Assembly: GCA_018660305.1 (NCBI GenBank)
Contig: JABJKO010000054.1
Location: forward strand, 1-45,444
Direction: 5' to 3'
DNA: 45,444 nucleotides
Origin: Rhodospirillaceae bacterium
GTDB taxonomy: Bacteria; Pseudomonadota; Alphaproteobacteria; MPNO01; UBA2964
Below, one piece after another: positions 15,945-24,423 of this stretch; positions within the stretch are counted from its first letter, which is position 1; every line of letters begins with the position of its first letter. The position numbers were made by a program, and so were the translations under genes. Below the pieces are notes generated by a model. It made no database searches. It worked only from the letters and a program-made list of their open reading frames with translations, and was not told the DNA's origin.

Positions 15945-16643
15945 TTATGACGTCAGCACCGGTTCCACACCGGCCAGGCCGGTCGCAAGGATTATCCGTT
16001 GGAGCTGTCCTGACATTCTGGCGTTTAGGACGAACTGGTTTACTGCGGAGAACCAGTCATCTCGCCCCTTCGCCACGGCAAGGGCCAGCACGTTCTCGCC
16101 ATAGCGGCCATTCAATACCCGCGAGCCTGGCATTAAATCGGCATACCGGAGCAATCCCGGACGAATTCCAGCCAGAATGTCTGCGTGTCCCGCCTGTACC
16201 ATATTGAAGCCTTCATCCGGGGTCCTCGCGAACACCCTATCGGCCCGAAGCAGTTTTCCCCTCAGCGCGAATTCCATGGCATGATTGCGCACGACGGCAA
16301 CCCGTTGACCCGGTTGATCGACATCGGAAATCTGATCGATCCGGGAGCCGGCTTGCACCAGGAATGTAAAATCGGCCCTCAGGTACGGGGGAGAAAAGTC
16401 GACGTCCGTGCCGCGCGCGGGGTCGAGGCCCATGAGGGCAACATCGCAATCACCGTCCGTCAGCGCGCGCACAACATCCGGCGGCGCGCCGTACTCCCTC
16501 AGGAGAAGCGTTCGTCCCTGAGACTCTGCAAAGCTCCGTGCCAGTTCGATTCCGAAGCCGGCAAACGAGCCGGTAGCGCTGTCCTTTGTGTAAAAGAACG
16601 ACGGAAAAAGACCGAAACGGACGGCTCCCCCCGGCTCGCTCAT
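15945..16643 (-). CDS. Type 3 periplasmic-binding-protein fold, without signal peptide
   Basis: 232 aa. Typical amino-acid-binding (family 3) features: FAGFGIELARSFAE near the N-terminus, then ALTDGDCDVALMGLDP and VDFSPPYL, followed by the hinge and second lobe. The start MSEPGGAVRFGLFP enters the first beta strand directly. There is no signal peptide and no lipobox, and no ABC permease or ATPase is nearby. It is 15 bp downstream of the flavin monooxygenase, so the two are probably co-transcribed. Either the true start was lost or the protein works in the cytoplasm as a ligand sensor or chaperone. Confidence 0.7.
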   Translation of the reverse strand: MSEPGGAVRFGLFPSFFYTKDSATGSFAGFGIELARSFAESQGRTLLLREYGAPPDVVRALTDGDCDVALMGLDPARGTDVDFSPPYLRADFTFLVQAGSRIDQISDVDQPGQRVAVVRNHAMEFALRGKLLRADRVFARTPDEGFNMVQAGHADILAGIRPGLLRYADLMPGSRVLNGRYGENVLALAVAKGRDDWFSAVNQFVLNARMSGQLQRIILATGLAGVEPVLTS

Positions 16644-16658
16644 GGGCCCGCGTCGCCC

Positions 16659-17999
16659 CTATTCTGCAGCGACTTCGCCTGCGGAGGAATATATGCTCTC
16701 AGGCACCGGCAGACCCAGCAGGTCGCGCAGCGTGTTGCCTTCGTAGCCCTTGCGGTAAAGACCGCGGCGTTGCAACTCCGGCACCACCAGATCGACGAAC
16801 GCCTCAAATTCGTCCGGGAACATCGACGGTATAATGTTGAAGCCGTCGCAGGCGCCGTTTTCAAACCACTCCTGCATGGTGTCGACCACTGTCGACGGCG
16901 TGCCGATCAGAACCATATGTCCACGAGACGCCGCGAAATGCTGGTAGAGCTGGCGCAGCGTCCACTTCTCGCGCTTCGCAAGCTCCAGCATCTGCCCGGA
17001 ACGGGTACCCACGTCGTCGACGGCCTCCAGATCCGGCAACGGCAAGTCGGGATCCATTGCCGTCACGTCGTGACCAAGCCGGCGCGACAGATAGGCCCGC
17101 CCCACGTCGGGGTGGATCAGATCCTGCAACGCGTCGTATTTCGCCTGCGCCTCTTCTTTGGTCGGCGCGACGGTCACCGTAAGGCCGGGCAGGACCTTGA
17201 GATCGCCCGGCTGACGGCCGTACCGCTCGAGCCGGCCCTTCACATCGGCGTAAAAGGCCTGCGCCATGTCAAAATTCTGGCTGGCGCCGAAGATCACGTC
17301 GGCCGACTTCGCTGCAAGCTCGCGGCCTTGCTCGGACGCGCCCGCCTGCACGATCACCGGCCGGCCCTGCGGCGAGCGTGCGACGTTGAGCGGGCCTTCC
17401 ACCTGGAAATATTTTCCCTTGTGGTTGAGCACGTGCATCCTGTCAAACTCGAAGTACGTGGCCCTCTCGCGGTCGCACACGAACGCATCCGCGTCCCAGC
17501 TGTCCCACAGCCCCTTGAGGACGTCGACGAATTCGTCCGCAATCTGATAGCGCTCGGGTTTCGGCTTATGCGCTTCCTGGCTGTAATTAAGGGCCGCCCG
17601 TGGGTTGCCTGTCGTCACGATGTTCACGCCGGCGCGGCCGCCACTGATCAGGTCGAGCGTGGCGAACATTCGGGCGACGGTGTAGGGCTCATCGAAGCTG
17701 GTGCTCCGCGTGCATACGAGCCCGATGTGCTTGGTGTGCGCGGCAAGCGCGGTCAGCAGCGTATAGGGCTCAAGCCAGGCAACGTAATGCATGCGATTGA
17801 GTTCTGAATCCTCGGCGGTCCAGGCCGTGTTCGTGTCGGCGGAGAACAGCATGTCGAACAGCCCGCGCTCGGCCGTCTGGGCCATATGGATGAAGCGGTC
17901 GAAATTTACGACGGCGTCATCATGCGCATTGGGGTGCCGCCAGGATGCGATGTGATGGCCGGTGGGCCGGATGAATAGGCCAAGCTTCATTTCAGGCAT
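16659..17999 (-). CDS. LLM-class flavin-dependent monooxygenase (NtaA/SnaA/DszA family)
   Basis: 446 aa, the usual length for FMNH2-dependent two-component monooxygenases. It begins MKLGLFIRPTGHHIASWRHP. Conserved blocks follow: LVCTRSTSFDEPYTVARMFATLD, then SGGRAGVNIVTTGNP and PVIVQAGASEQGRELAA. An AAGGAGG ribosome-binding site sits 7-8 nt before the ATG at 17999. These enzymes oxidise small organic or sulfur compounds with reduced FMN from a partner reductase, and no reductase gene is adjacent. It heads a two-gene unit with the binding-protein-like gene. Substrate unknown. Confidence 0.85.
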   Translation of the reverse strand: MPEMKLGLFIRPTGHHIASWRHPNAHDDAVVNFDRFIHMAQTAERGLFDMLFSADTNTAWTAEDSELNRMHYVAWLEPYTLLTALAAHTKHIGLVCTRSTSFDEPYTVARMFATLDLISGGRAGVNIVTTGNPRAALNYSQEAHKPKPERYQIADEFVDVLKGLWDSWDADAFVCDRERATYFEFDRMHVLNHKGKYFQVEGPLNVARSPQGRPVIVQAGASEQGRELAAKSADVIFGASQNFDMAQAFYADVKGRLERYGRQPGDLKVLPGLTVTVAPTKEEAQAKYDALQDLIHPDVGRAYLSRRLGHDVTAMDPDLPLPDLEAVDDVGTRSGQMLELAKREKWTLRQLYQHFAASRGHMVLIGTPSTVVDTMQEWFENGACDGFNIIPSMFPDEFEAFVDLVVPELQRRGLYRKGYEGNTLRDLLGLPVPESIYSSAGEVAAE

Positions 18000-18188
18000 C
18001 GGAGACCTCCTTGGCGAATGTGGCTATATGATAAACGGTAGGGCGCGATTATGGGCGCTGGCAAGGTGGCAAAAGGTCTCAGGCGTATCGGTCAAATTGG
18101 TCGCGTTTGTGCGCCCAAACTTACACATTTTTCGACGAAAAATCAAAATAATTACGTGAAAACAATAGGTTATCACTACGTGCAAAGC

Positions 18189-18244
18189 ACTTAAAATCTG
18201 TTGGCCCAACGGCCATGCGGGTTCGAGTTCCGCCGTCCGCGCCA
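18189..18244 (+). repeat. Truncated tRNA-Leu 3' half (attR-like)
   Basis: Bases 18189-18203 equal the anticodon loop and stem of tRNA-Leu(UAA). The T-arm and acceptor 3' strand follow with two changes, ending in GCCA. The variable arm differs (GGCC-CAAC-GGCC) but is still a good stem. The 5' half of a tRNA (acceptor, D-arm) is absent upstream, so it is not a functional gene. Best explained as the displaced tRNA end left by integration of the 10.35-18.24 kb island. Confidence 0.6.
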
Positions 18245-18388
18245 TTTTTTCGGAACCGTCGCGCCGGGTCCGTGGACAAGATTTCCGCCGCCTCATAGAG
18301 TAAGGCTTCGCGCGGTGGGCAAACCGGAATAGGTGCCAACCCGCATGAAGAAGGTCAAGTCCGACCGATTCCACCGGAGGTACGAAAG

Positions 18389-20710
18389 TTGGCAAACGCG
18401 AACGGCGTTGGCGCCAGTGTTCTGAGAAAAGAAGACGACCGCTTTTTGCGCGGGAGGGGACACTATATCGGGGACATCTCCCTTGATCGAATGCGTGAGA
18501 TCGCCTTTGTCCGCTCTCCCGTCGCCCATGCCCGCCTGCTCGGCGTTCAAATTCCAGATTCTGTCCGCTCTTCGGTCTTCACCGCGGAAGACCTGACCGG
18601 CGTAAAGCCCATCAGGGCGGTCTCGCCGCTTCCCGGTTTCAAACCGTCGGAGCAACCGCCCCTGGTCACCGACAAAATCCGCCATGTGGGTGAACTGATC
18701 GCCATGTGCGTGGCCGACACGCGGGCCGAGGCCGAGGATATCGCCTCCCAGGTCACGGTGGAGTTCGATTTGCTGCCGGCCGTGGTCGATATGCTGGACG
18801 CTCAATTACCCGACGCGCCGCGCGTTCACGATTCCTGGACCGATAATATCTATCTGGAAGTCGGCTTTGATGGCGATATCGATTCCGGGGCCCGCGACGC
18901 GCCCATAAAGGTCACCCGCCAGGTGCGGACGTCACGACAGGTCATGTCGCCCATCGAGAACCGCGGGTTTATTGCCCATTGGGATAGCCGGTTGAGTCAG
19001 CTGGTGGTTCACGGCGCTTCGCAATTTCCCCACGTGGTGCGAACCGGTCTCGCCCAGTTCCTGCAAATCCCCGAGATTCAAATTCGGGTTATTTCCACCG
19101 ATATCGGGGGCGGCTTCGGATATAAGGCGATCGTCACCGGGGAAGAAATCTGCCTGTGCTGGCTCGCCATGCGGTGCGGCCATCCCGTGCGCTGGCTGGA
19201 AGACCGCCGCGAACAGTTGACCGCCAATGCCAATTGCCGGGAACATTTTTACGACATGACCGCCTATGCCGATGAGAAAGGCAAGATCCTGGCCTTTGAT
19301 GCCATGGCGGCGGTGGATTCCGGCGCCTACTCGGCCTTTCCCTTCACCGCCGCCATCGAGGCCTCTCAGGTCAGCGCGATTTTGCCGGGGCCCTATGACC
19401 TCCCGGCTTATCGCTGCAGCACGGTTGCGGTTGCCACAAACAAGACACCGCAATTGCCCTATCGCGGCGTCGCCCGGCCCGGCTGTTGCTACGCCATGGA
19501 AGTGATGATCGATGCCATCGCCCGCGAGACCGGCAGGGAGCCCTATGAAGTGCGCCTCGCCAATCTGGTGGGGCCCGAGCAGATGCCCTACGACAACGTG
19601 ACGGACAAGCATTTCGACAGCGGCGACTATCCCGAGCTTTTGCGCAGGGCGGTCGACGCCATCGATCTTGAGTCGGTTCGCGACCGGCAAAAGAAGGGCG
19701 AGACGGATGGACGGTTGATCGGGCTGGGCATTTCGGTTTTCTCGGAACAGACCGCCCATGGCACCACGGCTGACGGCAAAAGGCGGGCCATGCATGAACA
19801 GGCCTTTGCCCGGCTTACCCCCGACGGCCGGCTCGATATCCGGGTGGGTATTCAGTCCATCGGCCAGGGTCTTGAAACGACGCTGGCGCAGGTTGCCGCT
19901 GAGCGCCTTGGCATCGATCTTCCCGACATATATGTGCGTCTTGGCGACACTGAATTCTCGCCCTATTCCAGTGGCGCCTGGGGATCACGGGGCATGGTCT
20001 GGGCCGGTGGCGCGGTGGCGCGCGCCTGCGACGATATTGCCGCGCGACTGGCCCGCATTGGCGCCGCTCTTCTGCAGACCGATATTGAGTCTGTCGAGGT
20101 CAGGGACGGCGGCGTATACGGGCCGGACGGCAGCATAACCATCGGCGATATTGCCAAAGCCTATTATCTCTCGCCTTCCGATCTTCCCGGAGACACGGAT
20201 TCGCGGGGTCTGGAGACCACCGAGGGCTATGCGCCCGATTGCCTCACCGGTATCCACACCGGCTCCGTGCATGCCACGGTCGTCGCGGTGGATCCAACCA
20301 CCGGCGGCGTTGAATTACTCGATTATGTCATCGCCGAAGACGCCGGTACGCTGGTCAATCCGATGATCGTTGACGGCCAGCTACGGGGGGGCGCCGCCCA
20401 GGGAATCGGCTCGGCGCTGTACGAGGAAATGCCGTACGACAGCGACGGTCAGCCGCTGGCGGCGACCCTGGCGGAATATCTCCTGCCCGGCGCGACCGAC
20501 GTTCCCAATATCCGCCTGTTGCATATGGAAACCCCGTCGCCCTACACGAATTTCGGTCAAAAAGGCGTTGGCGAAGGCGGTGCGATCGGGCCCGCCGGAG
20601 CTATTGCCAATGCCATCAACGACGCCCTGGCGCCGCTTGGTGTCGAGATTTGCCGGATCCCCATCTCGCCGCGCCGGATCATCGAGGCCATAGAGTCGCA
20701 GCGTAAATAA
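18389..20710 (+). CDS. Molybdenum-containing hydroxylase large subunit (xanthine dehydrogenase/CoxL family)
   Basis: 773 aa from TTG 18389, which has GGAGG 8 nt upstream. It holds the Moco-binding catalytic subunit fold: DDRFLRGRGHYIGDI at the N-terminus, the GGGFG motif (DIGGGFGYK) that contacts the cofactor, PYRGVARPG in the substrate region, and the C-terminal GVGEGGAIGPAGA whose Glu (about 729) is the catalytic base of the family. The CoxL-type cysteine loop AYxCSFR was not found. The normal partners (a two-cluster [2Fe-2S] small subunit and a FAD medium subunit of CoxM type) are absent. Instead its stop overlaps the start of a fumarate-reductase-like flavoprotein (TAATG, one shared base). 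Substrate unknown. Confidence 0.88.
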   Translation: MANANGVGASVLRKEDDRFLRGRGHYIGDISLDRMREIAFVRSPVAHARLLGVQIPDSVRSSVFTAEDLTGVKPIRAVSPLPGFKPSEQPPLVTDKIRHVGELIAMCVADTRAEAEDIASQVTVEFDLLPAVVDMLDAQLPDAPRVHDSWTDNIYLEVGFDGDIDSGARDAPIKVTRQVRTSRQVMSPIENRGFIAHWDSRLSQLVVHGASQFPHVVRTGLAQFLQIPEIQIRVISTDIGGGFGYKAIVTGEEICLCWLAMRCGHPVRWLEDRREQLTANANCREHFYDMTAYADEKGKILAFDAMAAVDSGAYSAFPFTAAIEASQVSAILPGPYDLPAYRCSTVAVATNKTPQLPYRGVARPGCCYAMEVMIDAIARETGREPYEVRLANLVGPEQMPYDNVTDKHFDSGDYPELLRRAVDAIDLESVRDRQKKGETDGRLIGLGISVFSEQTAHGTTADGKRRAMHEQAFARLTPDGRLDIRVGIQSIGQGLETTLAQVAAERLGIDLPDIYVRLGDTEFSPYSSGAWGSRGMVWAGGAVARACDDIAARLARIGAALLQTDIESVEVRDGGVYGPDGSITIGDIAKAYYLSPSDLPGDTDSRGLETTEGYAPDCLTGIHTGSVHATVVAVDPTTGGVELLDYVIAEDAGTLVNPMIVDGQLRGGAAQGIGSALYEEMPYDSDGQPLAATLAEYLLPGATDVPNIRLLHMETPSPYTNFGQKGVGEGGAIGPAGAIANAINDALAPLGVEICRIPISPRRIIEAIESQRK

Positions 20711-22407
20711 TGGCGGGCCGGGACCGAAATATTCGCCATCTTGAAACCGATGTCCTGGTTGCCGGGGGCGGTGCCGCCGGCATGTTCGCGGCGTTCTCGG
20801 CGGCGCAGAACGGCGCCCGGGTCCTGCTGATGGACAAGAACGTCGTCGGCCGCGGTGGCGCGACCATCATGGCGCAAATGACCTGCGCATCGGCTCTGGG
20901 CGAGGAGGAGCCGGACGGTCCCGATCAGCATCTGATCGACACGCTGGAGGCGGGAAGGGGCCTGTGCAATGAAAACCTCTCCTCTCTCCTGTGCGAAAAC
21001 AGCCCGAAGCGCATCCGGCAACTGGAGGAATGGAAGGTCCAGTGGGCCCGCCAGGATAATGGCAAGATTCGCCAGGTCATGGCGCCCGGCCATAGCCGCA
21101 AGCGCTGTGTCTATGTTGATTTCCTGAAGACCGGCGCCGCGATTTCGGCCGCCCTTCGCAACAAGATAAGCCGTGACGGCGCGATCCAGAGACTGAGCAA
21201 TGTCACCCTCACGGATCTGGTGACCCATGAGGGTGACATCATCGGCGCCACCGGGTTCGATATTTCAACCGCAACGCCGGTGACCATAGAGGCATCGGCC
21301 GTCATCCTGTGTCTCGGCGGCATGACCAAGATGTTCCGGCGCACCACCGCGCCCAACAACATCGCCGGCGAAGGGCTGGGGCTGGCGCTGCGCGCCGGCG
21401 CGAAGATTATCGATCTGGAATTCCTGCAATTTTATCCCAACGGCCATATGGCGCCCCGAATGGTGGGGCTCGACCCGACCACCTGGGAGCCGACCCGGGT
21501 AAAGCTCGGCGGCCGTCTGCTGAATGGCAATGGCGAGGAGTTCCTGCAGAATTACGGCGAAGGCAGCGGCGAACAATACAACACCACGCGCGATACGCTG
21601 ACCCACGCCATGTACAAGGAAGTCGAACTGGGCCGGGGCAGCCCCCATGGCGGCGTCTTTCTGTCGTTTCAGCATATCGACCACAATGAACTTGAAAAAG
21701 CGCTGGGTCCGTTTCTCGAACTCTTCCATCGCAACAATATCGATCTGACCAAACAACCGGTCGAAGTGTACCCCATCGCGCACTATCAGATGGGCGGCGT
21801 CGAAGTGAATACAGACATGGAAACCGGCGTTCCGGGTCTTTACGCGGCCGGTGAAATCGCCGGCGGCGCCAACGGCGCCAACCGTCTATCGGGGAATGCG
21901 CTGCCCGAAGCCATGGTGTTCGGTGAAAGGGCGGGGGAAGCCGCCGCGCGCTACGTGGCCGGCTTGTCGAAAGGTGCCTGGAACAAGGCAAGCGCTGCGC
22001 CGCATATGGAACTGATCGAGAGTGTCATCGGTCAGAATGCGGGCGATGGGCCGTCGCCGGCCGGCATGATCGGTGATCTGAAGGAATTGATGTGGACCAA
22101 GGTCGGGATGTTCCGCAACGGCAGCGATCTGAACGATGCGCTGGCTTCTATCCGGACCCTGCGCCAGACCGATTTACAGAATTTGGCGGTCTCCGCGGAT
22201 ACCATCCACAATACCAGCGTCGTCGAGTGGTTTGAATTGCGCAACGGCCTGCTGGCCATGGAGGCGCTGGCGGTTGCGGCGCTCAACCGGCGGGAAAGCC
22301 GCGGCGCCCATCAGCGCGATGACTTCCCCGAAACCCTCGATAGCTACCACCGGAGCCAGCGTTTGTGGCTCGAAAACGACGCACTAGTGTCGAGCTTCGC
22401 GGAATAG
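20710..22407 (+). CDS. Fumarate reductase/succinate dehydrogenase-like FAD protein
   Basis: 565 aa. N-terminal dinucleotide-binding fold with GGGAAG (residues 19-24) and the C-terminal FAD-binding block GLYAAGEIAGGANGANRLSGNALPEA. It differs from true fumarate reductases: QFHPT reads QFYPN, RGEGG reads VKLGG, and the HGANRL histidine is Asn. The histidine for covalent flavin attachment is not in its usual place (NVVGRGGATIMAQ). So fumarate/succinate chemistry is unlikely. A role in passing electrons to or from the molybdenum subunit is inferred from the overlapping operon. APS-reductase-like and L-aspartate-oxidase-like flavoproteins are the nearest alternatives. Confidence 0.82.
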   Translation: MAGRDRNIRHLETDVLVAGGGAAGMFAAFSAAQNGARVLLMDKNVVGRGGATIMAQMTCASALGEEEPDGPDQHLIDTLEAGRGLCNENLSSLLCENSPKRIRQLEEWKVQWARQDNGKIRQVMAPGHSRKRCVYVDFLKTGAAISAALRNKISRDGAIQRLSNVTLTDLVTHEGDIIGATGFDISTATPVTIEASAVILCLGGMTKMFRRTTAPNNIAGEGLGLALRAGAKIIDLEFLQFYPNGHMAPRMVGLDPTTWEPTRVKLGGRLLNGNGEEFLQNYGEGSGEQYNTTRDTLTHAMYKEVELGRGSPHGGVFLSFQHIDHNELEKALGPFLELFHRNNIDLTKQPVEVYPIAHYQMGGVEVNTDMETGVPGLYAAGEIAGGANGANRLSGNALPEAMVFGERAGEAAARYVAGLSKGAWNKASAAPHMELIESVIGQNAGDGPSPAGMIGDLKELMWTKVGMFRNGSDLNDALASIRTLRQTDLQNLAVSADTIHNTSVVEWFELRNGLLAMEALAVAALNRRESRGAHQRDDFPETLDSYHRSQRLWLENDALVSSFAE

Positions 22408-22415
22408 GGAGGAAA

Positions 22416-22778
22416 ATGGTGAGCGCTACCGACACTGATCTGTCACACACATCCCGTTCCGCGCGGCTGAAAATATGGCGCGGCACATCCCACGAGGAGG
22501 GCGGCTATCGGACCTACGATATCGTGTTCGATGAAGGCGAGTCGGTGCTGGATGCGCTGGTGGCGCTCCGCCGCGACCGCGTGCCGGATCTGGCGGTGCG
22601 GTTTTCCTGCTTCAATGCCAATGTGTGCAAGGAATGCACAATGCTGATCGATGGCGAGGTGCAGTATGCCTGCATCGCCAAACTAAAACCCGGTGATACG
22701 CAGATCGATCCGCTCCCCAACCGGAAACTCCTCCGCGACCTGATTACCGATACCCTACCGAACGCGGAAAAACTCTGA
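22416..22778 (+). CDS. Frd/Sdh-type [2Fe-2S] ferredoxin domain protein
   Basis: 120 aa from ATG 22416, with AGGGAGG at 22406-22412 as the ribosome-binding site. The start of the open frame further upstream overlaps the flavoprotein and has no family residues. Cysteines 65, 71, 74 and 86 form a C-x5-C-x2-C-x11-C pattern close to the plant-type [2Fe-2S] site of SdhB/FrdB (C-x4-C-x2-C-x11-C). The C-terminal domain with the [3Fe-4S]/[4Fe-4S] clusters is missing. It completes the three-gene unit and probably connects the flavin to an external acceptor or to the molybdenum subunit. Confidence 0.8.
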   Translation: MVSATDTDLSHTSRSARLKIWRGTSHEEGGYRTYDIVFDEGESVLDALVALRRDRVPDLAVRFSCFNANVCKECTMLIDGEVQYACIAKLKPGDTQIDPLPNRKLLRDLITDTLPNAEKL

Positions 22779-22805
22779 ATTTCCGATAATTGTCACGACA
22801 TGCGT

Positions 22806-22842
22806 CGCCCCGGTTGCTCTCTTCAGGAGAGTTACCGGGGCG
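22806..22842. terminator. Hairpin between convergent genes
   Basis: CGCCCCGGT (22806-22814) pairs with ACCGGGGCG (22834-22842), and an inner CTCTC/GAGAG stem extends the hairpin to about 14 bp. It lies between the stop of the ferredoxin gene (22778) and the stop of the opposite gene (22849). There is no T-run on either side, so it may act as a bidirectional terminator helper or a 3' stabiliser. Confidence 0.5.
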
Positions 22843-22848
22843 TGGACG

Positions 22849-23523
22849 CTAAGCGGTCTGGTCGATATTTTCCTCTGTCAGCAGTTCGATGAGGTCGCTG
22901 TCCGATACGGATGGGGCGCTGGCGACCGTAAGGGGTGTCTCCAGCAATAGCTCATCGGACGAGGGGAGTGGCTCGATGATGTTCGTAACCGGCGTCTCGG
23001 TGGGTTCGGGTGTGTCTGTCTGATCCGGGGATGCCGTACTGGTTTCTTCGCTGATACTGGGGGCCAGGATAACGCCGCCGGTGCTGTCCGCGAGCGGGAT
23101 CTCACCGCCATCGCCAACTGCGGGGTCGATTGCGGGGTCGTCGCCCGGTTCTTCATCCGGTGTGACATCGGCCAGCGATAGAACGCCACGGGCCACCTGG
23201 GAGACGATCTGGCCGAACGGCTGCTCCGCCAGGGACGGGTCGGCCTCGATGATGGCGCGGGCCTGGGCAGCGGTGGAATGGGCCGCCTTTTCATGGCCGG
23301 GGGGCGCGAACGTCCCGCGATTCTGGGGGCCGCGCGATTTATCGCCGGATTCCAGAAAGCGCACGGCCTCGGGGCTCAGCTCAATCTGGTCGGAGAGGGC
23401 GCGCGAAGCGGTTTCCGTATCATTTGTCGGTACGGGCTGGACCGTTTCGACGGTGGTTGTCTGGGTGACGGTTTGGTTCTGCTGTTTCTGGGGCGGGATA
23501 AAATTAGCGTGTACTGGGTGCAT
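22849..23523 (-). CDS. Acidic, disordered Pro/Thr/Glu-rich protein
   Basis: 224 aa with strong low-complexity bias: a Gln/Thr/Val-rich N-terminus (NQTVTQTTTVETVQPVP), a middle section with LSPEAVRFLESG and a helix-forming IIEADPSLAEQPF, and an acidic Pro/Asp/Glu-rich tail. No signal peptide, transmembrane helix or known domain. Real coding is supported by consistent high-GC codon use, but no function can be assigned. It is monocistronic. The segment after ELSPEAVRFLE resembles anti-sigma FlgM or flagellar-associated short motifs only loosely. Confidence 0.5.
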   Translation of the reverse strand: MHPVHANFIPPQKQQNQTVTQTTTVETVQPVPTNDTETASRALSDQIELSPEAVRFLESGDKSRGPQNRGTFAPPGHEKAAHSTAAQARAIIEADPSLAEQPFGQIVSQVARGVLSLADVTPDEEPGDDPAIDPAVGDGGEIPLADSTGGVILAPSISEETSTASPDQTDTPEPTETPVTNIIEPLPSSDELLLETPLTVASAPSVSDSDLIELLTEENIDQTA

Positions 23524-23705
23524 GGTCCGGTCTCACTACCTGCGGTTTCCTGAGGCTCATTTGCCTGCGCGATCGCGGTTGGACACGATTGCGGTGAAGG
23601 CCCAAAGTCGCAGCGGCGCGCTAAGGCTTTCATAAAATTTGATGTTAATTTTTCTTGAATGCGGGGTATTTGGGGGTAGGCGTTTTGTTATTCGTTTCGA
23701 CGGCG

Positions 23706-24389
23706 TTATCTCGTGAGTTTTCTTTTCAGGCGGATCATGGCCGTTAAAATCCGCACCCCATCGGTGAAGGCGTTGACTTTGGAGACGCCGCCTAACCGCG
23801 GCCGCTCGAAGGACGGAATTTCCGCGTATTTATAGCCCTTCATATGGATTTTGGCGGGGACCTCCACGCACAGGGAAAAATCCTGACACTCCAGATCGAG
23901 GGACAGAAGCACATCCTTCCGGATCAACGCATAGAAGAACAGGATATCGGTAAGCTGCACGCCATACATCCGGCGCGCCAGGCGGGTAAAGAGCCAGTTT
24001 CCCAATGAGCGTATGAGGGTGTCGTCGTCGCTCCCCGATTCCGGCAAATATCGGGAACAGAAAACCGCATCATAGCCCTCGTCGATCAGCGCGGTCATGC
24101 GCGACAGCGCTTCGGGATCGTAGGATCCGTCCGCATCGACACAGGTGACGACGTCGCCGGTCGCGGCTTCAATACCGCTGATGACGCCCATGCCGTAGCC
24201 CCGTCCGCGCTGAGTGATGACCTTATGACCCAGCTTGCGCACCATATCCGGTGTGCCATCGCCGGAGTGGCCGTCACTGACCAGAATTTCATGGGCCGCC
24301 AGCCCGGAGAGTTCCTCCAGAACGGCGGGCAGCGACTCGATTTCGTTGCGGGCTGGAATCACGATGGAGACGCGGTGCTTACTGTTCAT
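23706..24389 (-). CDS. Glycosyltransferase family 2
   Basis: 227 aa from ATG 24389. The open frame continues upstream but the GT-A domain starts here with VSIVIPARNEI. Nucleotide-sugar contacts are seen at SDGHSGDGTPD and the metal-binding VDADGSY (DxD-type). No C-terminal membrane helices, unlike DPM1-type enzymes that add them, so it is a soluble or peripheral inner-membrane transferase. It is the last gene of the minus-strand glycan cluster, 34 bp after the methyltransferase. Likely adds a sugar to a lipid carrier, inferred from context. Confidence 0.82.
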   Translation of the reverse strand: MNSKHRVSIVIPARNEIESLPAVLEELSGLAAHEILVSDGHSGDGTPDMVRKLGHKVITQRGRGYGMGVISGIEAATGDVVTCVDADGSYDPEALSRMTALIDEGYDAVFCSRYLPESGSDDDTLIRSLGNWLFTRLARRMYGVQLTDILFFYALIRKDVLLSLDLECQDFSLCVEVPAKIHMKGYKYAEIPSFERPRLGGVSKVNAFTDGVRILTAMIRLKRKLTR

Positions 24390-24423
24390 GAGGGACTGCT
24401 TTGGATGTTCTCGGCGGTGGGGG

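Larger units (their letters stand above)
10354..18244. mobile_element. Putative tRNA-Leu-integrated genomic island (degenerate)
   Basis: The left edge is the 3' half of tRNA-Leu, and the right edge is an imperfect copy of that half at 18189-18244. Between them gene content breaks from the flanking housekeeping genes. It includes a recombinase remnant next to the tRNA, a strongly AT-rich stretch (about 12.3-14.1 kb), long non-coding gaps and repeat debris. No intact integrase was found, so the element would be immobile. The right third (LLM monooxygenase pair) is GC-rich like the chromosome, so several insertions may be nested. Boundaries are inferred from the duplicated tRNA end. Confidence 0.5.

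Noticed and set aside
16185..17807. 540-codon open frame on the plus strand
   Set aside because: Antisense to the LLM monooxygenase and the binding-protein-like gene; its composition is that of a high-GC shadow frame, without any domain.
18189..18244. Second tRNA-Leu gene
   Set aside because: Only the anticodon loop through CCA is present; the acceptor 5' strand and D-arm are missing.
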